DNA of 64,000 bases from Cardiocondyla obscurior. Taxonomy: Eukaryota; Arthropoda; Insecta; Hymenoptera; Formicidae. Positions 33,501 through 43,180 of the stretch are shown piece after piece. The position numbers and the translations under genes are program-made. Position 1 is the first letter of the stretch, and each line of letters opens with the position of its first letter. The stretch spans positions 7,693,308 to 7,757,307 of the forward strand of contig NC_091866.1 of assembly GCF_019399895.1 (NCBI RefSeq), in the 5' to 3' direction. The notes beneath the pieces were generated by a model. That model searched no databases and was not told the DNA's origin. It worked only from the letters and a program-made list of their open reading frames with translations.

Positions 33501-34623
33501 ATACGGATGAAGCACGTGAACGCTTTACATGCCGGCGCGCAAACGACACTCGCGATAGTTAGACAGAAATTTTGGCCGGTGGCGGCACGCCCGGTAGTAT
33601 GAAGCGTCGTACGCCGATGCGTAACGTGTTTTAATTGTAAGCCTAAATGTTCACAAACAATGATGGCAAACTTACCCAGTAAACGGATAAATGTATCGCG
33701 GCTTTTTACGCATACGGGCGTCGATTATGCCGGTCCGATTTTGTTAAAGGACCATAAGCGACGAAACGCAAAATTGACTAAAGCGTACCTGGCAATCTTT
33801 GTCTGTTTTACCGCCCGAGCGGTGCATATCGAGATTGTTAGCGACCTTACATCCGAAGCATTTATAGTCGCGCTGAAGCGTTTTGTATCGCGACGTGGCA
33901 AACCCGAATGTATATACTCGGATAACGGTACAATCTTTGTGGGAGCGGACAAGCAATTAAAAAAATTGCGAGAATGCGTGCGGAGCGGAGCGACGGCCCT
34001 AGAGATACGAGAATTTTTAAGCAAGAAGGGTGTCGAATGGAAATTTATACCGCCGAATGCTCCTCATTTCGGTGGATTGTGGGAAGCGGCGGTGAAATCC
34101 GTAAAAACGCACCTAATTAGATAAATAGGACAAGCACATACTACGTTTGAAGAAATGTATACTGTCCTATGCGAAATAGAGGCGATACTTAATTCAAGAC
34201 CTCTTGCACCGTTTAGCGGTGATCCAAATGATTTAGATTGCCTCACGTCGGGTCATTTTTTGACTGGTGCGGCTTTGTGCAGTTTCTCTGTTCCAGGCTA
34301 AACACATTTACAGGAGGGACGATTGCTCCGGTGGCAGCGCATGGAACAGTTGCACCAGCATTTTTGGAAACGCTGAAGTGAAAAATATTTGCACACTTTA
34401 ATCCAGTGTACGAAGTAGCAGACTAATAAGGGAACGCCCATAGGCGTGGGACAGATGGTGGTCGTCCAGTAGCCAGGACTCGGGCCCTTGCAGTGGCTTC
34501 TGGGGAGGATACTGGAGGTGCATCCAGGAGCCGATGAAATAGTGCGAACCGCGACCATTTGCACAAAAAAAGGTGAAATAACGCGACCCACCACGAGGCT
34601 AGCAGTACTGCCGATCGAAGAAT
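33501..34623 (+). pseudogene. pol: BEL/Pao integrase fragment (BEL4)
   Basis: From about 33510 the translation gives the end of an H2C2 finger (CVTCFNCK). An open frame from 33660 encodes the integrase core (TGVDYAGPILLKDHKRR; YSDNGTIFVGADKQ; GGLWEAAVKSVKTH), followed after a TAG (34122-34124) by degraded C-terminal sequence to IEE near 34620. gag, RT and RNase H are absent and no LTR was recognised next to it. It is related to but distinct from BEL1-BEL3. Confidence 0.85.
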
Positions 34624-34884
34624 AGAGCCGCTAATAATGTATTAATTATCGCGAAAATAAGATAACGATAAATTGACGAGCAAATAAATTGTGAACGCGA
34701 GAACAATAAAGTAACGACCATCCTCTCATTTAGTTATTGAAGTACGGCACTTCAAGAGGGACGAGATGTTAAAAGAATAGCATATGCATTTATTAAATTG
34801 AGACAAAGAACCGCGAACAAAGGAAAGTCTTGAAGATTCTAGACCGCGGATCTAAATATTGACAGGACTTATATTATAACATAT

Positions 34885-35175
34885 TGTTACGCCGGGAACG
34901 GGTCGGCGAACGTCTCCGCGTTCGCGTCTCTTTCACTCACTCACTCACACTCGCGGCGCCTGAGCTCCGCGAAAGAAAAAAAGACGTCTTTATAGAAATG
35001 AACGAGAACGATTTAATAAAAGAGCAAACAAACGATACAACGTCTGCACCGATACGAGACCTGGGCAGAACTGTCATTTAACCATAATCAAACATCTTCG
35101 TTCCTCTGGCAACGGGGAACCGAAACCTCGGAGCGAGCCGGCAGCTTCACGCTGCTCCGTATACCGGGCGTAACA
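34885..35175 (-). repeat. Solo LTR of the TGTTACGCCC gypsy family, reverse orientation
   Basis: 291 bp, plus-strand ends TGTTACGCCGGG and CCGGGCGTAACA, flanked by ATAT on both sides (34881-34884 and 35176-35179). It is the reverse complement of the 55223 and 2060 LTRs. Confidence 0.93.
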
Positions 35176-35444
35176 ATATTTTTCTTGGTTATGACGAGGC
35201 CACTGTACGTTAATAATAACCGAAAAGAAAAACACAGAGGATAATGACTCGCGAGCGAACAGACAAAGGAAATTCTAGAAATTTCTGTAAATGGTATGTG
35301 TATAAAAAGGTGAGCACGGCACGTGTGGAGAGAAGTCGCACACTTATTTTCGGCGCCTGCCGCACGATTAATTATTACAACTCGCGATTTGTACAACAGA
35401 GCATTTTTCCGGCGAACTGCATGGCTTTCACGGTCGTACAGTAC

Positions 35445-35803
35445 TGTATGGAATTGACGAACACGAATTGTACACGTGAGAAATAGATATTAGTAATGTG
35501 TGAGCACGAGACGCGTGGATGTGAAACCGACGTTATTGAAACCTATGTAAACGCTGCCGGCGTGCGAACGAAGGCGAGGATCGAACGAAAAATACACCGG
35601 CAGTCAGTCGTCGAAAGATAGTTGCCAAGTCAAGGGCAAAGGCTGTAATTAATCTTGTCGGTCCGCATATTAAATAAAATTGTAATTGCTTTTTCTCAAT
35701 TAATTAATATTGTAACAACGTTGCATTCGTGTAACCGCGATCTCGGAATAAATGGAATTTAATTGAACATTTTATCGCAACGGATTTCCTTGAATCCTGA
35801 ACA
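35445..35803 (+). repeat. BEL3 5' LTR
   Basis: 359 bp, TGTATGGAATTG...AATCCTGAACA, identical by eye to 41485-41843. An AATAAA lies near its end. Confidence 0.96.
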
Positions 35804-35821
35804 TGGTCCTTCGAGCCGGAT
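35804..35821 (+). promoter_or_regulatory. BEL3 primer-binding site, tRNA-Tyr type
   Basis: TGGTCCTTCGAGCCGGAT starts at the first base after the LTR. It is complementary to the 3' end of metazoan tRNA-Tyr plus CCA as I remember that sequence. Confidence 0.75.
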
Positions 35822-36021
35822 CCGAGATTCGCGCATAATACAATCAGAGTGGCAACGTGTTGCATTACGTGCAGTAAAAATCGCGTGCATCATATTCGAG
35901 TTGGCTTCGAGTTAAAGTACGTATCGCGCGGCCGAACGATCTATAGAGCGCGCGGAACAAAACAAGACGCGAACAACGGCGAATGTTATCATAAAGAAAA
36001 CGTTAACTTTGAATTGCAACC

Positions 36022-39000
36022 ATGAGTGCGGCATATCATCGAAGACAAAGAAGAACATTTAAGGGAAGACTGACCAGCATCCGGAACTTTATTACAAATG
36101 CTACGGCGGATATCGAGCAATTGCAGTATGCGGACGTGTCGACGAGATTGACCGTCGCGGATGATATTCACCAGAAATTTCAGAAGACCTGTCGCGAGCT
36201 GGTGGCCGCGACAACCGATGACGAATATACGGAGGCGGATTTGAACGAGGAGATCGAATTTGACGAGCGGTACCTTGCGATAAGGTCCGACTTATTGAGG
36301 CTTATCGATAGATGTCCGCCGCCCGCGAGTGCCGCTCAGCCTTCGACGAGCTCAAGTAGTGATGTGATGATGAAGGAGATGATGAACCAACAAACCCAGA
36401 TGATTAGGCAATTTATGGAACGCCCTGTCGGAGTAGCCGACAGCGGTGCCTTGGAGCGAGTACTGGAGCAGCAAGCCCAGCTGTTTGAGAGATTGAGCAC
36501 GCGATCGTCGAGCACGACCGTACGTGAGGCTCATGTAAAATTGCCAACGATTAATTTGCCGGTATTTAACGGTCAAGGCGAGGAGTGGAAGCGGTATCAT
36601 GACACCTTCAGAACGCTGATCCATGAGAGTGAGCTTACTAAAATTCAAAAATTTCAATATTTAGTAGGATCAGTGAAAGATCAAGCCGCAAAAACAATCG
36701 AATCCATCGAAATCTCGGAGGAAAATTACGACGTCGCCTGGCAACTGTTGAGGCAAAGATACGATGATGACCGGGGCATAGCCAAGCGACACATCCAATG
36801 CCTGTTCGAGATGCCCACGGTGAGGCGTGAGTCGGCCGGCGCTATCCAGGAACTGGTGGACCACACGCAGAAACACATGCGCGTATTGAAAGGAATGGGG
36901 CATCCGACGGAATCCTGGGGCGCGTTGGTCATCCACCTCATCGAAAGAAATTTGGATGGAGCCACGAGGCGGCATTGGGAGGAGCATGTGGAGTCCAAAG
37001 AAAACGTGACGACGGAAACGATGCTCGAGTTTTTGCAAGGGCAGTGCCGGCTTTTGAAGCGAGCGACGATGGGCATTGAATTCAAGGAGCCGGTAAGGAA
37101 CGACGCGCGGGACAAAAGCAAGCTGAGCAACCCGAAAGGCGCGAGGGCGGCGCGGACGGTGATGGCCGCGACGTTGCGAGAAGGAAAGTGTTATCTCTGC
37201 CAGGAGGATCACCTTCTATACACGTGCAAGCAATTCCTCGGCCTGCCTGTCGAGAGCCGAATTGACGAGATTCGGAGGCTGAGGCTATGTTTGAATTGCT
37301 TCAGTAGTGACCACTTCGTTAGAAATTGCAAGTCAAGCTCGTGCCGAAGTTGCGGCGAGCGACATAATACATTGTGTCACATACCAAGGAGGGACGTTGG
37401 AGCGGCTGCGGAGTCGAGAGAACCAGAGATGGGTGCTGGAGATGCGAGCGACGGCGCGGCCCTGTGTTCCGTGGCGAGCGTCGGTCCGGTGGCGCCGAGA
37501 ACGGCCGGCGCTATTCAAGGTGGAGCAGAGCGTGTGCAGGTTTTAATGGCTACGGCCGTTGTAATCTTAAAGTCGAAGGGCTCAAGCACGTTGATTCGCG
37601 TGTTGCTCGACAGTGCGAGCGAGGTGAATTTTGTAACCGTTGCGACTTGTAAAAAATTAAATCTACAGCTCGAGAACGTAACCGAGGCGATAAGCGGAAT
37701 AAATAATCTGAGTTGCGCTATAAAATACGGATGTCGAGTTAACATGAAATCGCGAATTTCTAATTTTGAAATGAACATGTTTTGTCTAGTCGTGCCGAGC
37801 ATTACAAAGCGGTTACCATCAATGTCTATTCGATCGTCGGAATTATCGGTGCCGAAAAACTTGCAATTAGCCGATCCGTGTTTTTATGACACCGGGGAGA
37901 TTGACGCACTCGTGGGCGGAGAATTTTTTCTGAAATTGTTGGAGACCGGGAGAATCGAGCTCGGTGACGATTTGCCGATATTGCAGAATACCCGTCTTGG
38001 GTGGATAGCATCCGGGCCTGTGCCGTCGCGAGTCATCGGTCACGCAGGGAGAACGTGCGCGAGTCTTCACATTTGTTTGGTAACACCGCGAGAAACGATC
38101 GACGAAACGGTGCGCCGGTTTTGGGAACTGGAAGAGTACGCTGGCGGCGAAACAAAGCTGTCACACGAGGAGCCATTGTGTGAGACTCATTATACTAAGA
38201 CGACCGTTCGGGACGCATCCGGGCGCTTCGTAGTTAGGCTGCCGTTCCGTGAAAATGGTGGCCGGTTAGGGCAATCGAGAGGCGTGGCGTTGCGCCGCTT
38301 AGAGTATTTAGAGCGAAGATTCCAAAGGGATCCGAAATTGAGAGAATTATATTGTAACTTTATGCGCGAATATATCAACTTGCGGCATATGACGAGAATC
38401 ACCGACGGTGATGTTAAGGCGAATGCCGTGTATTTACCGCATCACGGCGTAATTCGCGAGGAGAGCACGACGACAAAGTTGCGCGTCGTATTTGACGCCT
38501 CGGCCAAGACAACGTCGGGGTTCTCTTTAAACGACTCCTTAATGATCGGCGCGACATTGCAGGACGGCATTATCGATATTATGTTACGCTTCCGTTTGCC
38601 CGCGATAGCTATTACATCCGATATTCAAAAGATGTACCGTCAGGTTTTGTTACATCCAGATGACAGAGATTACCAGCGTATATTATGGCGTTTTGAACAG
38701 CGAGATCCGGTTGAGGAGTATAGATTAAACACGGTGACTTACGGACAGTCGAGTGCTCCGTATTTGGCCATCCGCAGCGTGCGACGACTGGCTGAGGAGG
38801 AGTCCGAGCGGTTTCCGCGAGCCGCACGCGTGTTGCTGACCGATATGTACGTCGACGATATTATAACGGGAGCCGAAACGGAGCAGGAGGCCATGGAGGT
38901 AATTACGGAATTAAAGGAAGTATTGAGCCGCGGCGGGTTTGAAACGCACAAGTGGCGGTCTAATCGCGATAGAGGCGAGGGGGGGCCGCGTTTCGAGGAG

Positions 39001-40083
39001 GGGGCCGGAAAGTCGCCCAGCGTAAAAATTGACGACGGCACCATGAAAGTACTAGGATTAACGTGGCAGCCAGAGTCCGATATATTTAATTTTTCCATCG
39101 AACCAATAAGGAAAGAAGTTGTAACGAAGCGCGAATTATTGTCTGCGATCTCTAAATTATTTGATCCGTTAGGACTAGTCGGACCGATTCTTACACGAGC
39201 GAAAATAATCATGCAACGGACATGGTTATCCGAAAGGAATTGGGATGAATCGCTCGATGATGAGCTTCGCGATGCGTGGGAGGCATACGCGGAGGATCTG
39301 CAGAAGATAGGCGCGATCGCGGTACCACGTCGGGTAATTGGCGGCTCCGAAATTGTGAGTGTTAATTTGCACGCCTTTTGTGACGCCTCTTTGAAGGCTT
39401 ATGGAGCTTGCGCGTACGTCCAGGCGATCGACACGAGCGGCAGAGCGGTGGCGAGATTGCTGTGTGCTAAATCTCGTGTGGCGCCTGTAAAAAGTAATAC
39501 CATTACTTTGCCTCGCTTGGAATTATGCGGTGCCGTGGTGCTCGCGCGACTGGTAAGGAGCATTCTGGGGGCGACCGGATTGCGGTTTCACGGGATCCAC
39601 GCGTGGAGCGATTCTACGAATGTTCTGGCGTGGTTGGCGGGCGAGGCGTCGCGTCAGAAAATATTTGTCGCAAATCGGACCGCGGAAATACAGGCTGCCC
39701 TTCCGGCCTGCCATTGGCATCACGTCGACGGAATAGAGAATCCGGCAGATTTAATATCCAGGGGCGTATGCGTGGACATGTTATGCAGAAGCGAGCTTTG
39801 GTGGAGCGGTCCTGAGTGGCTGTCGCGGGCGGCCGAGTGCGAGCGGCGATTATTGGGGCCTACGCCCGTGGGCGGTGCGGACGAGGAAATCATGCGATCG
39901 GAGCGTGCGTCGGGCGCGCGGGTTTTCTCGAGCGTTATTGACGCGGAGGACATTAGACTGGCATTATTGAGGGATTGCTCGTCGTTATCTCGAATCGAGT
40001 ATTCTATCGTGGATGGCACGATTCGGAAAAAATTGCAGAGCAGATTCGAGGAATCGCGTGTTCGGGCCTTTATCCGTCGATGA
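36022..40083 (+). CDS. gag-pol: BEL3 Gag-Pol (gag, protease, RT, RNase H)
   Basis: 1,353 codons from ATG 36022. Gag has helical DUF1759-type sequence (LPTINLPVFNGQGEEWKRYH) and Cys/His fingers from residue 390 (CYLCQEDHLLYTC; CLNCFSSDHFVRNC; CRSCGERHNTLCH). The protease-like A16 domain has LLDSASEVNF at about 530 (DSA instead of DSG). RT has YVDDIITGA at 943; RNase H has FCDAS at 1121 and WSDST at 1197. The reading then loses frame at about 39995-40000: the last 25-30 residues look unlike the family, while the +1 frame continues into integrase. Except for that shift it looks functional. Confidence 0.92.
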   Translation: MSAAYHRRQRRTFKGRLTSIRNFITNATADIEQLQYADVSTRLTVADDIHQKFQKTCRELVAATTDDEYTEADLNEEIEFDERYLAIRSDLLRLIDRCPPPASAAQPSTSSSSDVMMKEMMNQQTQMIRQFMERPVGVADSGALERVLEQQAQLFERLSTRSSSTTVREAHVKLPTINLPVFNGQGEEWKRYHDTFRTLIHESELTKIQKFQYLVGSVKDQAAKTIESIEISEENYDVAWQLLRQRYDDDRGIAKRHIQCLFEMPTVRRESAGAIQELVDHTQKHMRVLKGMGHPTESWGALVIHLIERNLDGATRRHWEEHVESKENVTTETMLEFLQGQCRLLKRATMGIEFKEPVRNDARDKSKLSNPKGARAARTVMAATLREGKCYLCQEDHLLYTCKQFLGLPVESRIDEIRRLRLCLNCFSSDHFVRNCKSSSCRSCGERHNTLCHIPRRDVGAAAESREPEMGAGDASDGAALCSVASVGPVAPRTAGAIQGGAERVQVLMATAVVILKSKGSSTLIRVLLDSASEVNFVTVATCKKLNLQLENVTEAISGINNLSCAIKYGCRVNMKSRISNFEMNMFCLVVPSITKRLPSMSIRSSELSVPKNLQLADPCFYDTGEIDALVGGEFFLKLLETGRIELGDDLPILQNTRLGWIASGPVPSRVIGHAGRTCASLHICLVTPRETIDETVRRFWELEEYAGGETKLSHEEPLCETHYTKTTVRDASGRFVVRLPFRENGGRLGQSRGVALRRLEYLERRFQRDPKLRELYCNFMREYINLRHMTRITDGDVKANAVYLPHHGVIREESTTTKLRVVFDASAKTTSGFSLNDSLMIGATLQDGIIDIMLRFRLPAIAITSDIQKMYRQVLLHPDDRDYQRILWRFEQRDPVEEYRLNTVTYGQSSAPYLAIRSVRRLAEEESERFPRAARVLLTDMYVDDIITGAETEQEAMEVITELKEVLSRGGFETHKWRSNRDRGEGGPRFEEGAGKSPSVKIDDGTMKVLGLTWQPESDIFNFSIEPIRKEVVTKRELLSAISKLFDPLGLVGPILTRAKIIMQRTWLSERNWDESLDDELRDAWEAYAEDLQKIGAIAVPRRVIGGSEIVSVNLHAFCDASLKAYGACAYVQAIDTSGRAVARLLCAKSRVAPVKSNTITLPRLELCGAVVLARLVRSILGATGLRFHGIHAWSDSTNVLAWLAGEASRQKIFVANRTAEIQAALPACHWHHVDGIENPADLISRGVCVDMLCRSELWWSGPEWLSRAAECERRLLGPTPVGGADEEIMRSERASGARVFSSVIDAEDIRLALLRDCSSLSRIEYSIVDGTIRKKLQSRFEESRVRAFIRR

Positions 40084-41458
40084 GGTTCGGATCTCGCATC
40101 GGTCGTTAATCTTGGCCACGCAGGGGGTTTGTTTTCCCGGCGAATTGTCTAGGCTATCGTCGGGGAAGCAAATCCATACTAGCAGTAGAATTCTATCGCT
40201 TAGCCCGTTTGTGGATGGTTCCGGGTTACTCAGGGTGGGCGGTAGAATCGCTAATTCTCAACTAACGTTTGATGAAAAGCATCCCATCATATTGCCGGCC
40301 GGCGGTCGGTTCACGCGACTGTTATTTGAGCGGGTGCATCGCAGGAATTTTCACTCGGGTCCTCAGAGCATGTTATACGCTGTCCGGCTGATGTATTGGC
40401 CGATCGGCGGGAGATCGATCGCTAGAAGGGTGGTGCGCGATTGTGTGACGTGTTTCCGGCACGCTCCGAAAGCATCTTCGCAAATTATGGGACAGTTGCC
40501 TGCGGATCGGGTGACTCCTTCGCGCCCCTTCTCCGCGACTGGCGTGGATTTCGCGGGTCCAGTGACCATGTTAGTTAGTCGTGGACGCGGCAGAAAAACG
40601 AACAAGGCCTTCATCGCGTTATTTATATGTTTTTCGACGAAGGCCGTTCATCTCGAGGCTGTAAGCGAATTAAGTACAGCGGCTTTTATTGCGACCCTCA
40701 GACGTTTTGTTGGGCGTCGGGGTTGTCCGCGACGTATATACTGCGACAACGCGACGAATTTTTTCGGAGCAAAAAATGAAATCGCGGAATTACGACGACA
40801 CCTAAAAGAGCAGGAAGAAATTATGATCTCAGAATTTTGCGTCCCTAACGAAATAGAATGGGCATTTATTCCCCCTTCATCGCCGCATATGGGTGGCCTT
40901 TGGGAAGCGGGAATAAAATCATGCAAACACCATCTCAAGCGCGTGATGGGAGGGAACCTCATGACTTTTGAGGAGTTGTCTACGGTACTAGTACAGATTG
41001 AGGCTTTTCTCAACTCCCGCCCGATTTGTCAGATGCCTTCCGGGGCATCGGATTTGCAGCCTTTAACTCCGGGGCATTTCTTAGTGGGTGGCGCACTGGC
41101 GGCGGTTCCGGATGTCGACGTGACGGACGTCCCGATGAATCGGTTAGATCGGTGGCAGGTAGTACAAAGAGTTATCCAGCATTTCTGGAAACGCTGGAGT
41201 ACGGAATATCTGACATCATTGCAGGGCAAAACAAAGTGGACTTCCGAAAGGAAAAATTTAGATATAAACGACATCGTCTTAATACAGGACAATAACGCTC
41301 CACCACTGCGTTGGAAAATGGGAAGGGTGGTCGAGATGCACAGGGGTGACGATGGAAAGGTGCGTGTCGTGACCGTAAGGACGGCGAGCGGAAATCTTAA
41401 GCGTAACATCACCAAAATTTGTAAATTGCCTGTAACCGACGAAACATCCATACTTTGA
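40013..41458 (+). CDS. pol: BEL3 integrase part of Pol, +1 frame
   Basis: The frame continues BEL3 pol after the frame change (true entry near 39998; ATG 40013 is internal). It has DGSGLLRVGGRI, an H2C2 finger (HRRNFHSGPQ...CVTCFRHAPK), core motifs (TGVDFAGPVTM; YCDNATNFFGA; GGLWEAGIKSCKHH; all three acids present) and the C-terminal domain (RTASGNLKRNITKICKLP). It ends 26 bases before the 3' LTR. A one-base insertion is the simplest explanation for the split, but programmed shifting cannot be excluded from one copy. Confidence 0.9.
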   Translation: MARFGKNCRADSRNRVFGPLSVDEVRISHRSLILATQGVCFPGELSRLSSGKQIHTSSRILSLSPFVDGSGLLRVGGRIANSQLTFDEKHPIILPAGGRFTRLLFERVHRRNFHSGPQSMLYAVRLMYWPIGGRSIARRVVRDCVTCFRHAPKASSQIMGQLPADRVTPSRPFSATGVDFAGPVTMLVSRGRGRKTNKAFIALFICFSTKAVHLEAVSELSTAAFIATLRRFVGRRGCPRRIYCDNATNFFGAKNEIAELRRHLKEQEEIMISEFCVPNEIEWAFIPPSSPHMGGLWEAGIKSCKHHLKRVMGGNLMTFEELSTVLVQIEAFLNSRPICQMPSGASDLQPLTPGHFLVGGALAAVPDVDVTDVPMNRLDRWQVVQRVIQHFWKRWSTEYLTSLQGKTKWTSERKNLDINDIVLIQDNNAPPLRWKMGRVVEMHRGDDGKVRVVTVRTASGNLKRNITKICKLPVTDETSIL

Positions 41459-41484
41459 TTAATTCACATTAATGGTGGGCGGCA

Positions 41485-41843
41485 TGTATGGAATTGACGA
41501 ACACGAATTGTACACGTGAGAAATAGATATTAGTAATGTGTGAGCACGAGACGCGTGGATGTGAAACCGACGTTATTGAAACCTATGTAAACGCTGCCGG
41601 CGTGCGAACGAAGGCGAGGATCGAACGAAAAATACACCGGCAGTCAGTCGTCGAAAGATAGTTGCCAAGTCAAGGGCAAAGGCTGTAATTAATCTTGTCG
41701 GTCCGCATATTAAATAAAATTGTAATTGCTTTTTCTCAATTAATTAATATTGTAACAACGTTGCATTCGTGTAACCGCGATCTCGGAATAAATGGAATTT
41801 AATTGAACATTTTATCGCAACGGATTTCCTTGAATCCTGAACA
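41485..41843 (+). repeat. BEL3 3' LTR
   Basis: 359 bp, preceded by the short purine tract GGTGGGCGG and followed by AGTAC. Confidence 0.96.
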
Positions 41844-41848
41844 AGTAC

Positions 41849-42321
41849 TTTTGTATTTAAGAGACTACATTAAAATTATATTGATAAAATTAATATAATT
41901 CGCGAGTGCCTGAATTTATCCCGACCAACATTCCGCAGAATTCTCTCAATTCGGAGAATTAAATTAGAGGCCTCGACATGAATATCTACTCAAATCAGTT
42001 TGATTGGATTTAAATACGGATATTAAATTTTTAATTGATCTTCAGATTCGTGAGTAATTCATTTTCTCTTTTCTTCTGTATTCATCTTGAACTTTAAGCA
42101 TGCATGCAATTTTCAAAAACTTTTGTAAAATTTGTATTTCTCTGTTTGGCTTTTTCTCTCCTCCCAAGTTGACGGAGGGTTTTTTAAGCCTATTAAATTC
42201 CCTGTTTATAAAGTTTCAATTTTGCGTTTAGTTTGCTAATTTTGAATTTTTCTCTCTTAAGATTTTCAGCCACCTGGTAAAGATTTATTGTGTTGATTTA
42301 AAATCATTTATTATCGTATCA
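41849..42321. other. AT-rich spacer, no gene seen
   Basis: Holds a small inverted repeat (GAATTCTCTCAATTCGGAGAATT near 41938, interrupted) and T-rich runs. Nothing else is recognised. Confidence 0.6.
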
Positions 42322-42649
42322 AAAGTTAAATGTTTATTTTATAATTAAATGTATTTTACATATTTTACAAGAAACGCAAAAATTTAATTAAATAAAAATA
42401 TAATTATTTATTTACTTATAATTATTTGGATTTATATAATTTTATTAATATATTAGGCAACGCGATGCGTCTTTATATTAAATATTTTAATTCATATCAC
42501 ACCGTGTATATGCTCATTAAACAGCTTCATATCGCATTTATTGCGCATAAGCAAAAGTAGCGGTTCGCATTCTGCTTCCTTATGTGCGTTCTTAAAATCA
42601 TTAAAATCGAAAGGTGTTGCAACCTTTCTAACCACGACCACAGACTTCT
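42322..42649 (+). repeat. Dispersed repeat family X, copy 1
   Basis: Shares about 300 bp with the reverse complement of 55026-57770 (itself interrupted by a gypsy element) and with 61591-61895. Landmarks: GTTAAATGTTTATTTTATAA, GGCAACGCGATGCGTC and GTTGCAACCTTTCTAACCAC. Noncoding. The P-element sits just past its right end. Confidence 0.8.
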
Positions 42650-42656
42650 ATATTAT

Positions 42657-42836
42657 CAGAGAGAAGCCTGAGAGCGGCCACCGGCGTCGATAGATGCAAC
42701 TGTCCTGATGCGCCCTCTGAGAAAGTGGACGTCAACTAAGTAGACAACGTCCACTTTTTGAAGAAGTGTGTATGCACTCAATATGTCTATATAATTATAT
42801 AGTCGTTGCGTCTTTCTCAATTCAGAATTAAAGATG
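42657..42836 (+). repeat. P-element terminal inverted repeat, left
   Basis: 180 bp. It contains an internal inverted repeat AAAGTGGACGT / ACGTCCACTTT with a 14-bp loop at 42722-42757. Confidence 0.95.
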
Positions 42837-43180
42837 ATATTCAAATTATTTTATCAATCGCATAAATGGCGTAAAATAATATTTTATTTTTTCACAAGTT
42901 AACATAAGATAATACATATATTATTTTTATATTTTACTTGTAACGTTCGAAACAATCAACATTGATTAAAGTTGTGATATATAATTTTTGAAATAATAGG
43001 AACATATCTACAAGTTTATATCTCTGTTATACTAAATATATTATATTAAATATTGCTACACTACTATTAAACCGTAAATTTAATAGAACTTTATATATTT
43101 TTTATAATGTTCTTTAATCAAGTACACCATCAAGTCGTCTTTACGTTTTGCGTTATTTTTGTAACTTAATATTTTCCTAA

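Larger units (their letters stand above)
35445..41843 (+). mobile_element. BEL3: young full-length BEL/Pao element
   Basis: 6,399 bp with two 359-bp LTRs that I find identical base for base. It is flanked by AGTAC on both sides (35440-35444 and 41844-41848). It has a tRNA-Tyr-type primer site and a gag-pol frame open for 1,353 codons, then a single frame change into the integrase. This is the most recent insertion in the window. Confidence 0.96.

Noticed and set aside
36670..37212. Minus-strand ORFs opposite BEL3 gag
   Set aside because: Shadows of a conserved gag frame; no independent motif.
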